Shown: positions 8,974 to 17,624 of the stretch, piece after piece | How the letters are laid out: every line of letters begins with the position of its first letter | Numbering within the stretch: position 1 is the first letter of the stretch | NCBI GenBank assembly: GCA_022984795.1 | Contig: JALIHJ010000010.1 | Coordinates: forward strand, 124,001 to 188,000 | Direction: 5' to 3' | Origin: Fabrea salina | Lineage: Eukaryota; Ciliophora; Heterotrichea; Heterotrichida; Fabreidae | DNA: 64,000 nucleotides | Notes under the pieces: generated by a model | Database searches by the model: none | The model's input: the letters and a program-made list of their open reading frames with translations, nothing else | What the model was told of the DNA's origin: nothing | Translations under genes and position numbers: made by a program

Positions 8974-9753
8974 TTAAAAAACACTGCAATTTCCTCTTTC
9001 AATTCCAAAGTGGATCACTCCTACTAGCTTCTTCTTCATTTTCCTGATTTTTTTATCAGAAATTCCAAGGTTGCCTCCTAAAAGCACCCTGGATAAGTTG
9101 CGCATTGTCCAAAAGGCCTGGAAGAGTTCTTCACCTCCTGGGTCATTTATTCCACAGTTGAACAAGTGAATGTCGTTTAAACTAGGGTGGTTTCTAATAT
9201 TCCTAGCAAGTTCAATTGCCCCTGAGTCTCCTATAGGGTTCATTGACAAGTTCAAAGTAACTAAGTTTTTCATCTCGTAAATACTTTCAGCTAGAGTGGC
9301 TATACCTGAAATGTTATTGTCATACAACACCAAAACTTCTAAGTTCTTGGTGTGTTTAAGAGCTAGTCCTAAGTCACGTGAACCCGTTCCAATGGTGTTT
9401 ATCTCTAAATGGAGTTCGATTAAAGAATGCAAATGGGCAAAAGCAGGCGAAACTACCTTAGTAGCTTCTGGATCTAGCTTTGTGCCTAGTAAGTTTAAAA
9501 CTTTTAAGTTCTGAAAGCAACTCAGAATCACCCTAAAGTGCTCCCAAGCATCTAAAGACAAGTGCCTGTTTTCTAAGTTAATCTCTTCTGCAAAGGTGTT
9601 TCCAGCTAAAACCAACAAGTCAGTAGGAATAGAGGTGTTTTGGTTCTCAATGTACCTTTTTAATTCATCCCTTTGCTCAGAAAAGTCAATGTTAGGGCTT
9701 TCAGGAGGGTCATTTGCGTTTAATTGAATTAATTCAACTTTGTTTTCTTCCAT
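8974..9753 (-). CDS. Leucine-rich repeat protein with CaaX-like C-terminus
   Basis: 259-aa LRR protein of the ribonuclease-inhibitor/RanGAP type. Repeats of about 28 residues run from about residue 70 to 225 (NLKVLNLLGTKL, SLIELHLEINTI, NLEVLVLYDNNI, NLVTLNLSMNPI, SLNDIHLFNCGI). The last four residues, CSVF, fit a CaaX prenylation box, suggesting membrane attachment. The partner protein is unknown. It sits between GOST and MORN genes with gaps of 6 and 7 bp; all three products appear membrane-linked. Confidence 0.8.
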   Translation of the reverse strand: MEENKVELIQLNANDPPESPNIDFSEQRDELKRYIENQNTSIPTDLLVLAGNTFAEEINLENRHLSLDAWEHFRVILSCFQNLKVLNLLGTKLDPEATKVVSPAFAHLHSLIELHLEINTIGTGSRDLGLALKHTKNLEVLVLYDNNISGIATLAESIYEMKNLVTLNLSMNPIGDSGAIELARNIRNHPSLNDIHLFNCGINDPGGEELFQAFWTMRNLSRVLLGGNLGISDKKIRKMKKKLVGVIHFGIERGNCSVF

Positions 9754-9760
9754 TTACGAA

Positions 9761-10726
9761 TTAACTTACACGCTTACCATTACTCCAAACCCCTTTCTTA
9801 ATTTCTCCGTCTCCATCCTTAAAAACTCCGTTACCGTGCTGCTTGCCAAGTTTCCAGTTGCCTTTATAAAATTTCCCACTTGGCCACTTAAACTCTCCAT
9901 AACCTTCTTTTTTATCGTACTCGTAACCCCCTACGTACTCCCTTCCGTCTGGCCAAGTGAACTTCCCTGTTCCATGCATCTTGTTGTCCTTCCACTCGCC
10001 TTCGTACTTCCTTCCGTCTCTCCAAACGTAAATTCCTTTTCCTTCAATTTTGTTGTCGAAAAACTCGCCTTTGTACCAACTGCCGTCACTCCAAGTGAAC
10101 TCTCCTTCTCCGTGCTTCTTGCCTCGTTTGTAGTACCCTTTGTAAACAGCGTGGTCTGGCCAAATTTCTATTCCGTAGCCTTCTTGCATGTCGCCTACCC
10201 AGTTTCCTTCGTAAACAGCCCCGTTGTAGTGTATGTACTTGCCTTTGCCCTGTGCTTTGTCTTCTTCCCAGTTTCCTTCGTAAACGTCTCCGTCAGCATG
10301 AATAAGTCTGCCTTTTCCGCTGGCTTTGTCGTGTTTCCAGTAACCTATGTACTTGGCTCCGTCTTCCCACACAAAAATTCCTCTTCCGTGTTTCCTCCCT
10401 TTTTCGTCTTTTTGTCCTATGTAGGTGCCTTTCCCGGACTTTTCAATATCGCCTAATTTTTCTGGAAGGTCGTCATTAGAGTCCCACAAAAAAGTAGGTA
10501 GTCTCGACTCAACTAGTTTTACAGTTTCGTTAGTTTGCTTTTCATCGAATTTTGAATCCGTGGCCGGGCTTATGACTAATTCTAGCACATCGGTTTTATC
10601 GTCTTTTTCAGACCTAGCTGAAGCTTGGACGTAGGAGGAGTTGCAGCTTTTGTCCATGTCAATTACATCTAAATTCTCTTGGAAATCTAACTGTGACTTT
10701 CCCATACAAGAACATGTGCTACCCAT
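9761..10726 (-). CDS. MORN-repeat protein with dual acylation N-terminus
   Basis: 321-aa protein. The N-terminus MGSTCSCMGK has glycine at position 2 for N-myristoylation and nearby cysteines for palmitoylation. From about residue 98 to the end there are nine MORN units of 23 residues (pattern YEGxWxxxKxxGxGxxxxxDGxx), visible also as a 69-bp rhythm in the DNA. MORN arrays bind membranes or make rod-like dimers, often at the cell cortex or ciliary structures. The acyl anchor and the array together suggest a cortical membrane-cytoskeleton linker, which is inference. Confidence 0.9.
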   Translation of the reverse strand: MGSTCSCMGKSQLDFQENLDVIDMDKSCNSSYVQASARSEKDDKTDVLELVISPATDSKFDEKQTNETVKLVESRLPTFLWDSNDDLPEKLGDIEKSGKGTYIGQKDEKGRKHGRGIFVWEDGAKYIGYWKHDKASGKGRLIHADGDVYEGNWEEDKAQGKGKYIHYNGAVYEGNWVGDMQEGYGIEIWPDHAVYKGYYKRGKKHGEGEFTWSDGSWYKGEFFDNKIEGKGIYVWRDGRKYEGEWKDNKMHGTGKFTWPDGREYVGGYEYDKKEGYGEFKWPSGKFYKGNWKLGKQHGNGVFKDGDGEIKKGVWSNGKRVS

Positions 10727-10753
10727 TTTATTGACTTAATTAACCACCTAACT

Positions 10754-11539
10754 TTATAAAGCTCCTAAGTGCATATACTTTTCAGTGCTGTGGAACTCGA
10801 ACCTGCACGAAACTTCTTTTAAGTCAAAGTAAAAAGTCCCCATGTAAACTAAGTGACACAGAAACAAGGAGTAGGACAGAACTTTGTAAGCAAGGGGTGC
10901 TAAGAAGTTCCCAAGCCTTTCATCAGAGTATATAAGTATTGAAGAATGCACAAAACTCACCAAAACCATGACTCCCAAAAGCAAACCTTTGGCCTTCACC
11001 CAGTCTTGTTTCAGCAAAAAAACGTCTCTTTGACGGCACTCAACAAACATCCCTAAACTAGAACAAGCATGCACAAGTGAACTAGTTAAAAAGACAACTA
11101 AACTAATATCTTCTTGCAGCTCTAAAGTTTTCCTAGACACATCTCCCTTTTCACTTCCAGATACTGCAAAGATCCCCAAACTTACCTGTGACACCACTCC
11201 AAACACACAGCTAGAAACTACTAGTAAGTTCCTGTTTTCCTGAAGTCTTTCTTTGAGTTTGTAGTAAAGAAGAGTGTGGTACGCAAAGACTGTGCCTATT
11301 CCAAATGAAACAGCTAAACACATACCTGCTTGGAAAATGTAGGGCTTCTTCACAGGCAACTGTCCTAAGTATACAAAGCACTCCTTTTGGTTCGTTAAAC
11401 AGTTTGCAGCCAGAGTTGAAAGTAGGGTGGTGGCTGATATAATTAAATAAATTACAGGTATGTAACTTAGGGGCGAGGACTCCTTTTTAGTGCTTTTAGG
11501 CGGAACTAGCATTTCTATTTCCTTTTCCAGCTCTTTCAT
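10754..11539 (-). CDS. Multi-pass membrane protein, possibly DRAM/Frag1-like
   Basis: 261 aa. A short cytosolic N-terminus is followed by five to six hydrophobic helices (about residues 25-45, 72-92, 105-125, 145-162, 183-203, 218-236) and a polar tail. The topology, with a first extracytosolic loop containing cysteines (NCLTNQKECF), recalls the DRAM/TMEM150/Frag1 family, but I see no decisive motif. It is the upstream-most gene of a minus-strand train of five genes spaced 2-27 bp apart. Confidence 0.65.
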   Translation of the reverse strand: MKELEKEIEMLVPPKSTKKESSPLSYIPVIYLIISATTLLSTLAANCLTNQKECFVYLGQLPVKKPYIFQAGMCLAVSFGIGTVFAYHTLLYYKLKERLQENRNLLVVSSCVFGVVSQVSLGIFAVSGSEKGDVSRKTLELQEDISLVVFLTSSLVHACSSLGMFVECRQRDVFLLKQDWVKAKGLLLGVMVLVSFVHSSILIYSDERLGNFLAPLAYKVLSYSLFLCHLVYMGTFYFDLKEVSCRFEFHSTEKYMHLGAL

Positions 11540-11605
11540 TTTTATATACGTTTTAAACTAGGCATTCCTAAGCACTTGAATCTTTCAGTGAGATGGATTT
11601 ATAAT

Positions 11606-11857
11606 ATGGGACTATTCGATAGAATACTTACAAAGGTGGAACAAGTGGGGTTCGTGTCAGCTAACGTTGTCCATAGAGTTGTAGTTACAGGGGTAGTGGT
11701 GGCTTCGGCTTACGGATTTTATGCACTAGGAAGGGACTACAGGGACTACTTCAAACTCAGAAGGGATCCCCGCTACAAAGAGTACCTAGACCAACGTGAA
11801 GAGGTTCTACGCGAACTCCTCAAGGTGGACGCTAAATCTGAAACTCCTAAAAACTAA
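11606..11857 (+). CDS. Small single-pass membrane protein, 83 aa
   Basis: Start chosen at the ATG at 11606, preceded by TTATAAT, because the frame upstream lacks another ATG. One hydrophobic helix spans about residues 25-48 (VVVTGVVVASAYGFYALG), followed by a charged tail with DPRYKEYLDQREEVLREL. The size and layout resemble small mitochondrial inner-membrane subunits, but no family is recognised. Confidence 0.6.
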   Translation: MGLFDRILTKVEQVGFVSANVVHRVVVTGVVVASAYGFYALGRDYRDYFKLRRDPRYKEYLDQREEVLRELLKVDAKSETPKN

Positions 11858-12059
11858 TTTTATTGACAAAAACCATGTTCTGAGGGGTGTTTTGCCATAA
11901 TTTCTTTAACTTAAAAACTTGTTAAGAACTTGTTAAGGACTTGTTGAGGAATTCCTAAACAGCTCTCCAAAGCATCTGGGTATAAGCTTAGTTTAGCGTC
12001 ACCAGTTCAATTCCTACATGATTTCGGCATTTTTGGCCACCCGCTTTATAAGTATAGTA
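11858..12059. other. 202-bp intergenic region with a short tandem repeat
   Basis: Non-coding gap between two plus-strand genes. It holds three imperfect copies of an 11-bp unit (consensus AACTTGTTAAG) at 11916-11949 and, near its end, TTATAAGTATAG just before the UBTD-like start. No tRNA or other RNA gene is recognisable. Confidence 0.5.
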
Positions 12060-12713
12060 ATGGGGAACCATTGTACAAGGAGTGAACCAGACGACAGTGT
12101 TACTCGTTCCAAATTCAGTATTGGCAAAGACTACCAAGAAATTAACGGACAAACAGCAGGAAATGGCTGCAAAACCTCCCCAGCCTGGAGTGCCACGATT
12201 ACCCGACAACAATTAGAAAATAAACGCGAGGAGTTCTGGCGCACCAGAACTACAGGTCGCAGGCACGTTTGGATGGCCATCAAAAGTGCAGTTGAAGCAG
12301 ACCACGAGACAGCAGCAGTTCTGCTCCAAATGGCAGGCATCACCATGCGCAACGGAAACATCTCGCTGTGTGAAGACACAAACGGGAATGTTTACGAAGT
12401 CCCTCCGTTTGTAATAAACGACCCGGTAGCCTTTGCAAACGAAAAGAAACAGAAAACAGCTAAGCCCAAACCTGTGGTCAGCGAAAGCATCAAAGTCAAG
12501 ATCAGAAGGCCTGGCAAAGAACAAGATGTAGATTTCGACCTTGAAAGCATGATACCTGTTTCCCAGCTCAAGCAGATGTATGCCGAAAAGGAAGAACTGG
12601 ACCCCACGAAAATTAGAATGTTCTTTGGAGGAAGGGAATTGAAAGACGACCAAACTTTAGCTAGTTACTACATTCGAAACCAAATGGTTGTGCAAGTGTT
12701 TCTAAAAAGTTAA
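12060..12713 (+). CDS. Ubiquitin domain-containing protein, UBTD1/UBTD2-like
   Basis: About 217 aa from the ATG at 12060; an in-frame ATG at 12018 would add 14 residues, but family members begin MGN, and MGNHCTRSE gives a myristoylation signal. The N-terminal domain (residues about 55-125; EFWRTRTTGRRHVWMAIKSA, then ITMRNGN and DTNGNVYEVP) is the UBTD fold, and residues about 140-217 form a ubiquitin-like domain (KVKIRRPGKEQDVDF to VVQVFLKS). Animal UBTD proteins bind E2 ubiquitin-conjugating enzymes. Length matches the family (about 230 aa). Confidence 0.88.
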   Translation: MGNHCTRSEPDDSVTRSKFSIGKDYQEINGQTAGNGCKTSPAWSATITRQQLENKREEFWRTRTTGRRHVWMAIKSAVEADHETAAVLLQMAGITMRNGNISLCEDTNGNVYEVPPFVINDPVAFANEKKQKTAKPKPVVSESIKVKIRRPGKEQDVDFDLESMIPVSQLKQMYAEKEELDPTKIRMFFGGRELKDDQTLASYYIRNQMVVQVFLKS

Positions 12714-12740
12714 ATACTGTAAGTTAATAGGTTTACTTAA

Positions 12741-13205
12741 ATGTCAAGTGACAGGCACTTAGAGAACTTTAAAAGCAAACTCAGCCAGTTCAAACAAAAG
12801 TACTACACCTTAGCAATTAAGTCCTACACTGAACAAGTAGACTCAGAAGTCAAAACTCAAGAACAAAGTCTAGCTAAGTGCCAAAAACAACTAAACCAAC
12901 TCGAAACCCGTATCCATGAACTTAAAGATTCACTTGCAACTAAAGAATCTTACAAAAGTTCACTGAAGTACAAAAAAGAAGCACTGCTTAGAAAACTTAA
13001 AGAAGAACAAACAGTCTCTGAAAGTTTACCCCAAGAACTCCGAAACACAGGTCCTTCTTCTTCAGACGTCTTCAACTCTTCAGAGTACTTCAAAGAACTC
13101 CAAGTCTACCTTAGAACCGTGGAAGAGAAGTTTTACGAAATTGACCAACGCAAACAAAACCCTTTGTGTTTGGAGTGTTTAGATTTAAATAAATGTCAAT
13201 TATAA
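12741..13205 (+). CDS. Coiled-coil protein, 154 aa
   Basis: Small gene, no family recognised. Residues about 1-100 are almost continuous coiled coil rich in Lys, Gln and Glu. The C-terminus ends with two closely spaced cysteines in LCLECLDLNKCQL. The size and coil would suit a kinetochore or basal-body subunit, but no motif decides this. It lies 27 bp after the UBTD-like gene on the same strand. Confidence 0.6.
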   Translation: MSSDRHLENFKSKLSQFKQKYYTLAIKSYTEQVDSEVKTQEQSLAKCQKQLNQLETRIHELKDSLATKESYKSSLKYKKEALLRKLKEEQTVSESLPQELRNTGPSSSDVFNSSEYFKELQVYLRTVEEKFYEIDQRKQNPLCLECLDLNKCQL

Positions 13206-13324
13206 AAATATGCACACATAATGAATGATGGTGCTACAACAATAGAGGTTTAGTTACTCTTCCTATAGTTTAGGACTGGTCGGTTAGGCCTCTAATATCT
13301 AAGATTTCTTGTCTTCTAATTGAA

Positions 13325-14845
13325 ATGGAAGTAGGTGTCAAGTATACCGGCGAAAAGGCCGGCATGAAAAACGTTGACAGAGAACGCATTAACCAAATAA
13401 TATATGAACTCTCTAAAGACTCTGAGTACTTCAAACTCGAGCAAAGGAAAAAGGAAGAACTCGACTCAAAAGCCAGAAGCACTCAGGAAAGGATCCAAGA
13501 ACTTTTAAAAGATCCCCTGAAAGTCCAAGAAGCCTCTGTTCAAATAGCTGCCAAACTCCAAGCATACGAAGACGAAAGAACCCTTGAAGAAACCTGGATC
13601 CACATAGACATGGACATGTTTTATGCCCAAGTGGAGATACGCGACGAGCCAAACCTAGAAGAAAAACCAGTTGCAGTGGGTTCTGGAGTTGTTTCTACTG
13701 CTAACTACGTTGCCCGCCAGTACGGAATTCGAAGTGCTATGCCTTGCTTCATTGCGAAAAAGCTCTGCGAGGACTTAATCATACTTCCCGGAAACAGACA
13801 AAAGTACTGTGACGAAGCAAGTGCCATCAGGGAAATATTCAGGGAGTACGACCCTGAGTTTGAAAGTGCTGGACTTGACGAGGCTTATTTGTGTGTAACT
13901 AAGGTTTTGGAAGAAAGAGAGGAAAACAACAAAGAAGGCAGACTCAAAATAGCCCAAGAAATAAGAGCTAAAGTTTACGATGCCACACGCCTTACGTGCT
14001 CAGCTGGAATTGCGCCTAATAAGATGCTTGCTAAGATTGGGAGTGAAATGAACAAACCCAACGGACAGTTTTACATTGAATTCAACAGGGAAGAAATAGT
14101 TGACTTTTTATCGAACTTAAGTGTAAGGAAGGTGCCTTTTATAGGATACACCACAGAGGGTCTGCTGAAAGGAATAGGAGTAAACACTTGCAGAGACATT
14201 TTGAACAAGAAACTAGAAATATTTCTAGGGTTCACTGAAAGGTGTTTTGACTTTTTAGTGAGTTCAGCCTTAGGAATCAGTTCAGCAGAGCATCCTTCAG
14301 AAAAGGAACAAAAAAAGATGATTAGCTTGTCTAAAACCTTTAAAACTACCAAAAGCACTTGCTTCCTAGAAAACATGCTGATGAGTTTCAGCAGAGAAAT
14401 AGCAGAAGAAATGAGCGAAACTTGCTGCATTGCTAAAACCGTTGGAATCATTTTTAAAAACTTTAAGTTCGAGCAGTTTTCAAAGGAGCTAACTTTGAAG
14501 CACTACATCAACACTAAGGAAGAAATATTTGAAGAAGCCTCTAAACTACTTAGGTCGTTTTACCCCTTGGATCCTGTTAGACTTGTGGGACTCAGAGTTA
14601 GGAACCTACTGCACGGCAAAGAAAAAGACAAAGACCTTAACTTTTACCTAAGCCAACAAAGTTCCCAAAGCACCTGCAAAAAACCAGGAATCAAACTATT
14701 CAGACAAAGGTGTCCTGTGTGCAACAAAGAATTCACTCAGTCTGAAAACTGGATGAACACCCACACTCAAGTCTGCAACACTGAAGTTCTTCCTAAAAAA
14801 CGCAAGGTTCAAAGTAACTCGATTCACAAATACCTAAAAAGGTAA
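13325..14845 (+). CDS. POLK: DNA polymerase kappa (Y-family translesion polymerase)
   Basis: 506-aa DinB-type polymerase that copies past minor-groove guanine adducts. The N-clasp helices unique to kappa occupy residues 1-95 (GMKNVDRERINQIIYELS). The palm has HIDMDMFYAQVE near residue 97 and the second catalytic acidic pair in GLDEAYL near residue 187. A helix-hairpin-helix and little-finger region follow. The C-terminus has one UBZ-like C2HC zinc finger (CPVCNKEF and HTQVC, about residues 462-482), where human POLK has two, and a short tail SNSIHKYLKR resembling a PCNA-binding PIP motif. Complete; no intron needed. Confidence 0.94.
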   Translation: MEVGVKYTGEKAGMKNVDRERINQIIYELSKDSEYFKLEQRKKEELDSKARSTQERIQELLKDPLKVQEASVQIAAKLQAYEDERTLEETWIHIDMDMFYAQVEIRDEPNLEEKPVAVGSGVVSTANYVARQYGIRSAMPCFIAKKLCEDLIILPGNRQKYCDEASAIREIFREYDPEFESAGLDEAYLCVTKVLEEREENNKEGRLKIAQEIRAKVYDATRLTCSAGIAPNKMLAKIGSEMNKPNGQFYIEFNREEIVDFLSNLSVRKVPFIGYTTEGLLKGIGVNTCRDILNKKLEIFLGFTERCFDFLVSSALGISSAEHPSEKEQKKMISLSKTFKTTKSTCFLENMLMSFSREIAEEMSETCCIAKTVGIIFKNFKFEQFSKELTLKHYINTKEEIFEEASKLLRSFYPLDPVRLVGLRVRNLLHGKEKDKDLNFYLSQQSSQSTCKKPGIKLFRQRCPVCNKEFTQSENWMNTHTQVCNTEVLPKKRKVQSNSIHKYLKR

Positions 14846-14856
14846 ATAATTGTAAA

Positions 14857-15768
14857 ATGGACAAAAAGGCTTCAGTGTTTGAAAATACTTCGACTTCAAC
14901 TAGACTGCTAGAAAAGAGAAGACTGCTTTACGAGGTCAAAGAAGAATTTGACCAGGCCAAAGAACAAGAACGCGAAAGAGAAATTGAATTCAGAGACAAA
15001 GAAGCCTTTTTGAAAGACCAAGATTTGAACCTGCAGCAAGAACTCATTTACTCCAACCAAGCACTTCAAGACAAGAGACTCCAAGAAACCAAATCCAGAA
15101 AAAAGTACAACGAAGAAAACGAAAAGAAACGCATCAAAGAAAAAGAAATTGAAAAACTCAACAGTGAAATTGCTGAACTCAGTGAAAAAGCTACTGTCAT
15201 GGACAGACAAGTTTCAAAAATGAGGAAGTACGAAGACTTTTTAGAAAAGGTAAAAGAAAAGAACCCTGACGAGTTTGGGGACATTTCAGACATACTGGGG
15301 AGGTACACCACCCTTAAAAACTCCTACGGAGACTTAAACTCAAGAAGACACAGACTGGAAGAAGAACTCCAAGAAGTCAAGCGGAAAAGAGACATCTACG
15401 AAAAAGAAACCAAAGACGAAATACTGGAACTCAACATCCAAATAGCTGAACTCCAGAAGTCCATAGAAGAAATGGACAACCAACGCATGGACATCCAAAA
15501 AGAAGTTGAAAACGCCAGCACTGGCACCATGCAAAAAGACCTTGAACTCGGCTGCATCTTAACTGCAATAGAGAACCTGTATCAAACGTGCATGCGAGAA
15601 GAAAAAAAGATCAGGCACGACAGAGACATTGAAAAAGGCCAAGAAATTATTGACCCCAACGACTACAACTCAAGGGCCAAAAACTCTATACTGCAGTTAA
15701 GTGCAATAAAAGCCTACATAGTGGACATCAAAGACATGGTTGAGGAAGACAGCCCTGCTGAGTCTTAA
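14857..15768 (+). CDS. CFAP73: CCDC42/CFAP73-family axonemal coiled-coil protein
   Basis: 303-aa, almost wholly coiled coil. The opening TRLLEKRRLLYEVKEEFDQA and the block FLKDQDLNLQQELIYSN, then NEENEKKRIKEKEIEKL, follow the DUF4200 domain of CCDC42 and CFAP73. The later segment YEDFLEKVKEKNPDEFGDIS with DILGRYTTLKNSYGDL aligns with the family's central signature. In Chlamydomonas the CFAP73 relative (MIA2) is part of the MIA complex that tunes inner-arm dynein f. The gene starts 11 bp after POLK and ends 7 bp before GET4. Confidence 0.85.
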   Translation: MDKKASVFENTSTSTRLLEKRRLLYEVKEEFDQAKEQEREREIEFRDKEAFLKDQDLNLQQELIYSNQALQDKRLQETKSRKKYNEENEKKRIKEKEIEKLNSEIAELSEKATVMDRQVSKMRKYEDFLEKVKEKNPDEFGDISDILGRYTTLKNSYGDLNSRRHRLEEELQEVKRKRDIYEKETKDEILELNIQIAELQKSIEEMDNQRMDIQKEVENASTGTMQKDLELGCILTAIENLYQTCMREEKKIRHDRDIEKGQEIIDPNDYNSRAKNSILQLSAIKAYIVDIKDMVEEDSPAES

Positions 15769-15775
15769 TTAATAA

Positions 15776-16525
15776 ATGGAGTTTTTAGAGAAGCAAAAGA
15801 AATTACTAGAAGAAGGGAAGTCTTACGAGTGCGGAATCAACATAATAAACCGCACCAAAAGGTACTTAGCACAAAACAAACACCAAGAAGCTTCTGAACT
15901 CTCCCTAAACGGAAGTTCACTTCTACTGAAACACGATAACTCAGAAGCTGCCAAACAACTCCTAGACATGACCATTAAGGCAGCTGAACACGTGACTCCT
16001 GACTTTGAACAAGTCGAGTACGTTTACAACCTTTTAAGGTCTCCCGAAGACTCTAACTTCCTTAAGCAACTAGCAAAGAACTGTAAAGACTCAAGAATAT
16101 TCGGTCTGGTGGCCAGAGCTTTGGACGACGAAGGCAACTTAGGCCAGGCACTTGTGTACTGGGTAGCAGGGTCTAACTTGCGCGAAATAGTTCGCACTCT
16201 CCAGATACTGATTGACAGAGGCTACCCTTCTGAAACAGACTTGTTTGTTTCTCGGTGTGTGTTTTTGTTACTGGGGTTTAAAAACCTAGACTTGGCAAAA
16301 AGAGTTTTGGACCAGTTCAGGTATCTTGACACGCCCTTAATGAACTTTTCTAAGTTCTTAGTTGAAGCACTGGCATCTGAACAGTGCAACTTGATTGAGT
16401 ACTTAAAAGAAAAGTACCAACCAAGCCTGAAAAGGGACCCCCACTTAGAAAAGTACATTGCTAAGGTGGAAAAGGTGTACCTAGGCAAAGAAACCTCCCA
16501 AAGCATTTTTAGACTTCTAGGGTAA
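15776..16525 (+). CDS. GET4: GET4/TRC35, tail-anchored protein targeting factor
   Basis: 249-aa alpha-solenoid of the GET4 family, which with GET5/UBL4A and, in animals, BAG6 hands tail-anchored membrane proteins from SGT2 to the GET3 ATPase. Family features are the N-terminal TKRYLAQNKHQEASELSLNG (the paired-helix start), the RGYPSETDLFVSRCVFLLL block and the signature EKYQPSLKRDPHLEKYI near the C-terminus. It is shorter than human GET4 (327 aa) mainly at both ends. Confidence 0.9.
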   Translation: MEFLEKQKKLLEEGKSYECGINIINRTKRYLAQNKHQEASELSLNGSSLLLKHDNSEAAKQLLDMTIKAAEHVTPDFEQVEYVYNLLRSPEDSNFLKQLAKNCKDSRIFGLVARALDDEGNLGQALVYWVAGSNLREIVRTLQILIDRGYPSETDLFVSRCVFLLLGFKNLDLAKRVLDQFRYLDTPLMNFSKFLVEALASEQCNLIEYLKEKYQPSLKRDPHLEKYIAKVEKVYLGKETSQSIFRLLG

Positions 16526-16531
16526 TTAAGC

Positions 16532-17440
16532 TTATTCGATCATTACTTTGCACTCGGTTTTTGTATCGTGCAGGTCTTCTTTGAGTTCAGAGTTCCAGGC
16601 TCTCAACTGTTGCTCAAAGCCTTCGTTAGGGCACACCACTTCTCTGTGCTTCTTCACAAAAGAAAGGGCTTCGTCGTATGAAATTTCCATTGACTTCATA
16701 ATGAACATTATAACGATAGTAGCAGACCTACTGATTCCTCTGGCACAGTGCACCAGAACTCTGTTTTTATCGCTACTCAGTGCTTCAGTAAGGAACTCGT
16801 AAGCTCTTGAAAAGTGCTTAGAAAGGTCCTCAGTTTCAAGGTCCTCAACTCCAAGTCTGAGGTACAGGACTCCTTTGTTTAAGAACTTAGCTTCACAGCT
16901 GTTGGTTGCGTTTATGATATGCGTGATTTTAAGGTTTTGGATGACCAGGGGATCTTCAGCATGGTAATGATCCCCTAGATACAACTGGAAGGGCAAAATT
17001 TCGCTAGGGTAGCCGTGTGCTGGTCTTTTGCACACTTCACTTTTCAGACCTTCACAGAGAAAGCTGTACTTGTAACCGAAAGTAGCTAGCTCTTCTTCTA
17101 GAATGTGGACTTCCCGGCACTTGTCTCTTCTCAAAATATAGTGCACAGCCCTTGCAAATACTATTGCAGGGGGACTGAAAACTATCACAATCAGCATTCT
17201 TCTCCTTCTCTCGAAAACCGACCTTCGTTGTCTGATGTGGTCTTTAAGTTCGTTGATGTCAGGGAAGTCGGAGTAGTTGTCTGAGTAAGGAATGTTTATA
17301 GAGCTGTGGATGTGGCAAAGGTCGAAATCTTGTGGGTCTCGCACGTCTATGACTAAGGTTTGTTTCGGAAAATTCTGCATTAGGTTAAACACGAACTGTG
17401 CCGTGTTGAAATCCCCGGAACAAGATTGTCTTCTCATCAT
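16532..17440 (-). CDS. Dual-specificity phosphatase with N-terminal rhodanese domain (MKP-like)
   Basis: 302 aa. Residues about 20-115 are rhodanese/CH2-like (TLVIDVRDPQDFDLCHIHSS), and residues about 150-292 are a dual-specificity phosphatase with the active-site loop HCARGISRSA (cysteine near residue 231) and an upstream general-acid region GVEDLETEDLSKHF. This two-domain layout is that of MAP-kinase phosphatases, where the rhodanese-like domain docks the kinase. The rhodanese part has no clear catalytic cysteine loop, as expected in MKPs. Convergent with GET4, 6 bp apart. Confidence 0.88.
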   Translation of the reverse strand: MMRRQSCSGDFNTAQFVFNLMQNFPKQTLVIDVRDPQDFDLCHIHSSINIPYSDNYSDFPDINELKDHIRQRRSVFERRRRMLIVIVFSPPAIVFARAVHYILRRDKCREVHILEEELATFGYKYSFLCEGLKSEVCKRPAHGYPSEILPFQLYLGDHYHAEDPLVIQNLKITHIINATNSCEAKFLNKGVLYLRLGVEDLETEDLSKHFSRAYEFLTEALSSDKNRVLVHCARGISRSATIVIMFIMKSMEISYDEALSFVKKHREVVCPNEGFEQQLRAWNSELKEDLHDTKTECKVMIE

Positions 17441-17624
17441 ATTTAGGTTATTATGTCCAGTAATTTCGCAATATTTAATTGTTTATTTGAAAACAACTCT
17501 AGGGAATTTAGTGGTTTGCCATTTATAATCATTAGCACTGCTCTGAGCGTGTGCAACAACAATGTGTTACCACGAAGCTAGCAGTCTGTTGGCTGTTAGT
17601 CATTCATAACACTATATACTTAAC

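Noticed and set aside
9740-10456. 238-codon plus-strand frame opposite the MORN gene
   Set aside because: It mirrors the 69-bp MORN periodicity and gives a meaningless hydrophobic repeat; the minus-strand MORN protein is clear.
12003-12014. B-box-like AGTTCAATTCC suggesting a tRNA
   Set aside because: Flanking bases do not form a T-arm, and no acceptor stem or A box is present.
12714-12740. 15-nt GT-AG segment spanning the UBTD-like gene's stop codon
   Set aside because: No A at position 10, and removal only adds a few residues before another stop; the family ends normally at the existing stop.
13206-13324. GGTTAGG-containing stretch that looked like a tRNA D-arm
   Set aside because: No matching acceptor stem or T-arm can be drawn on either strand.
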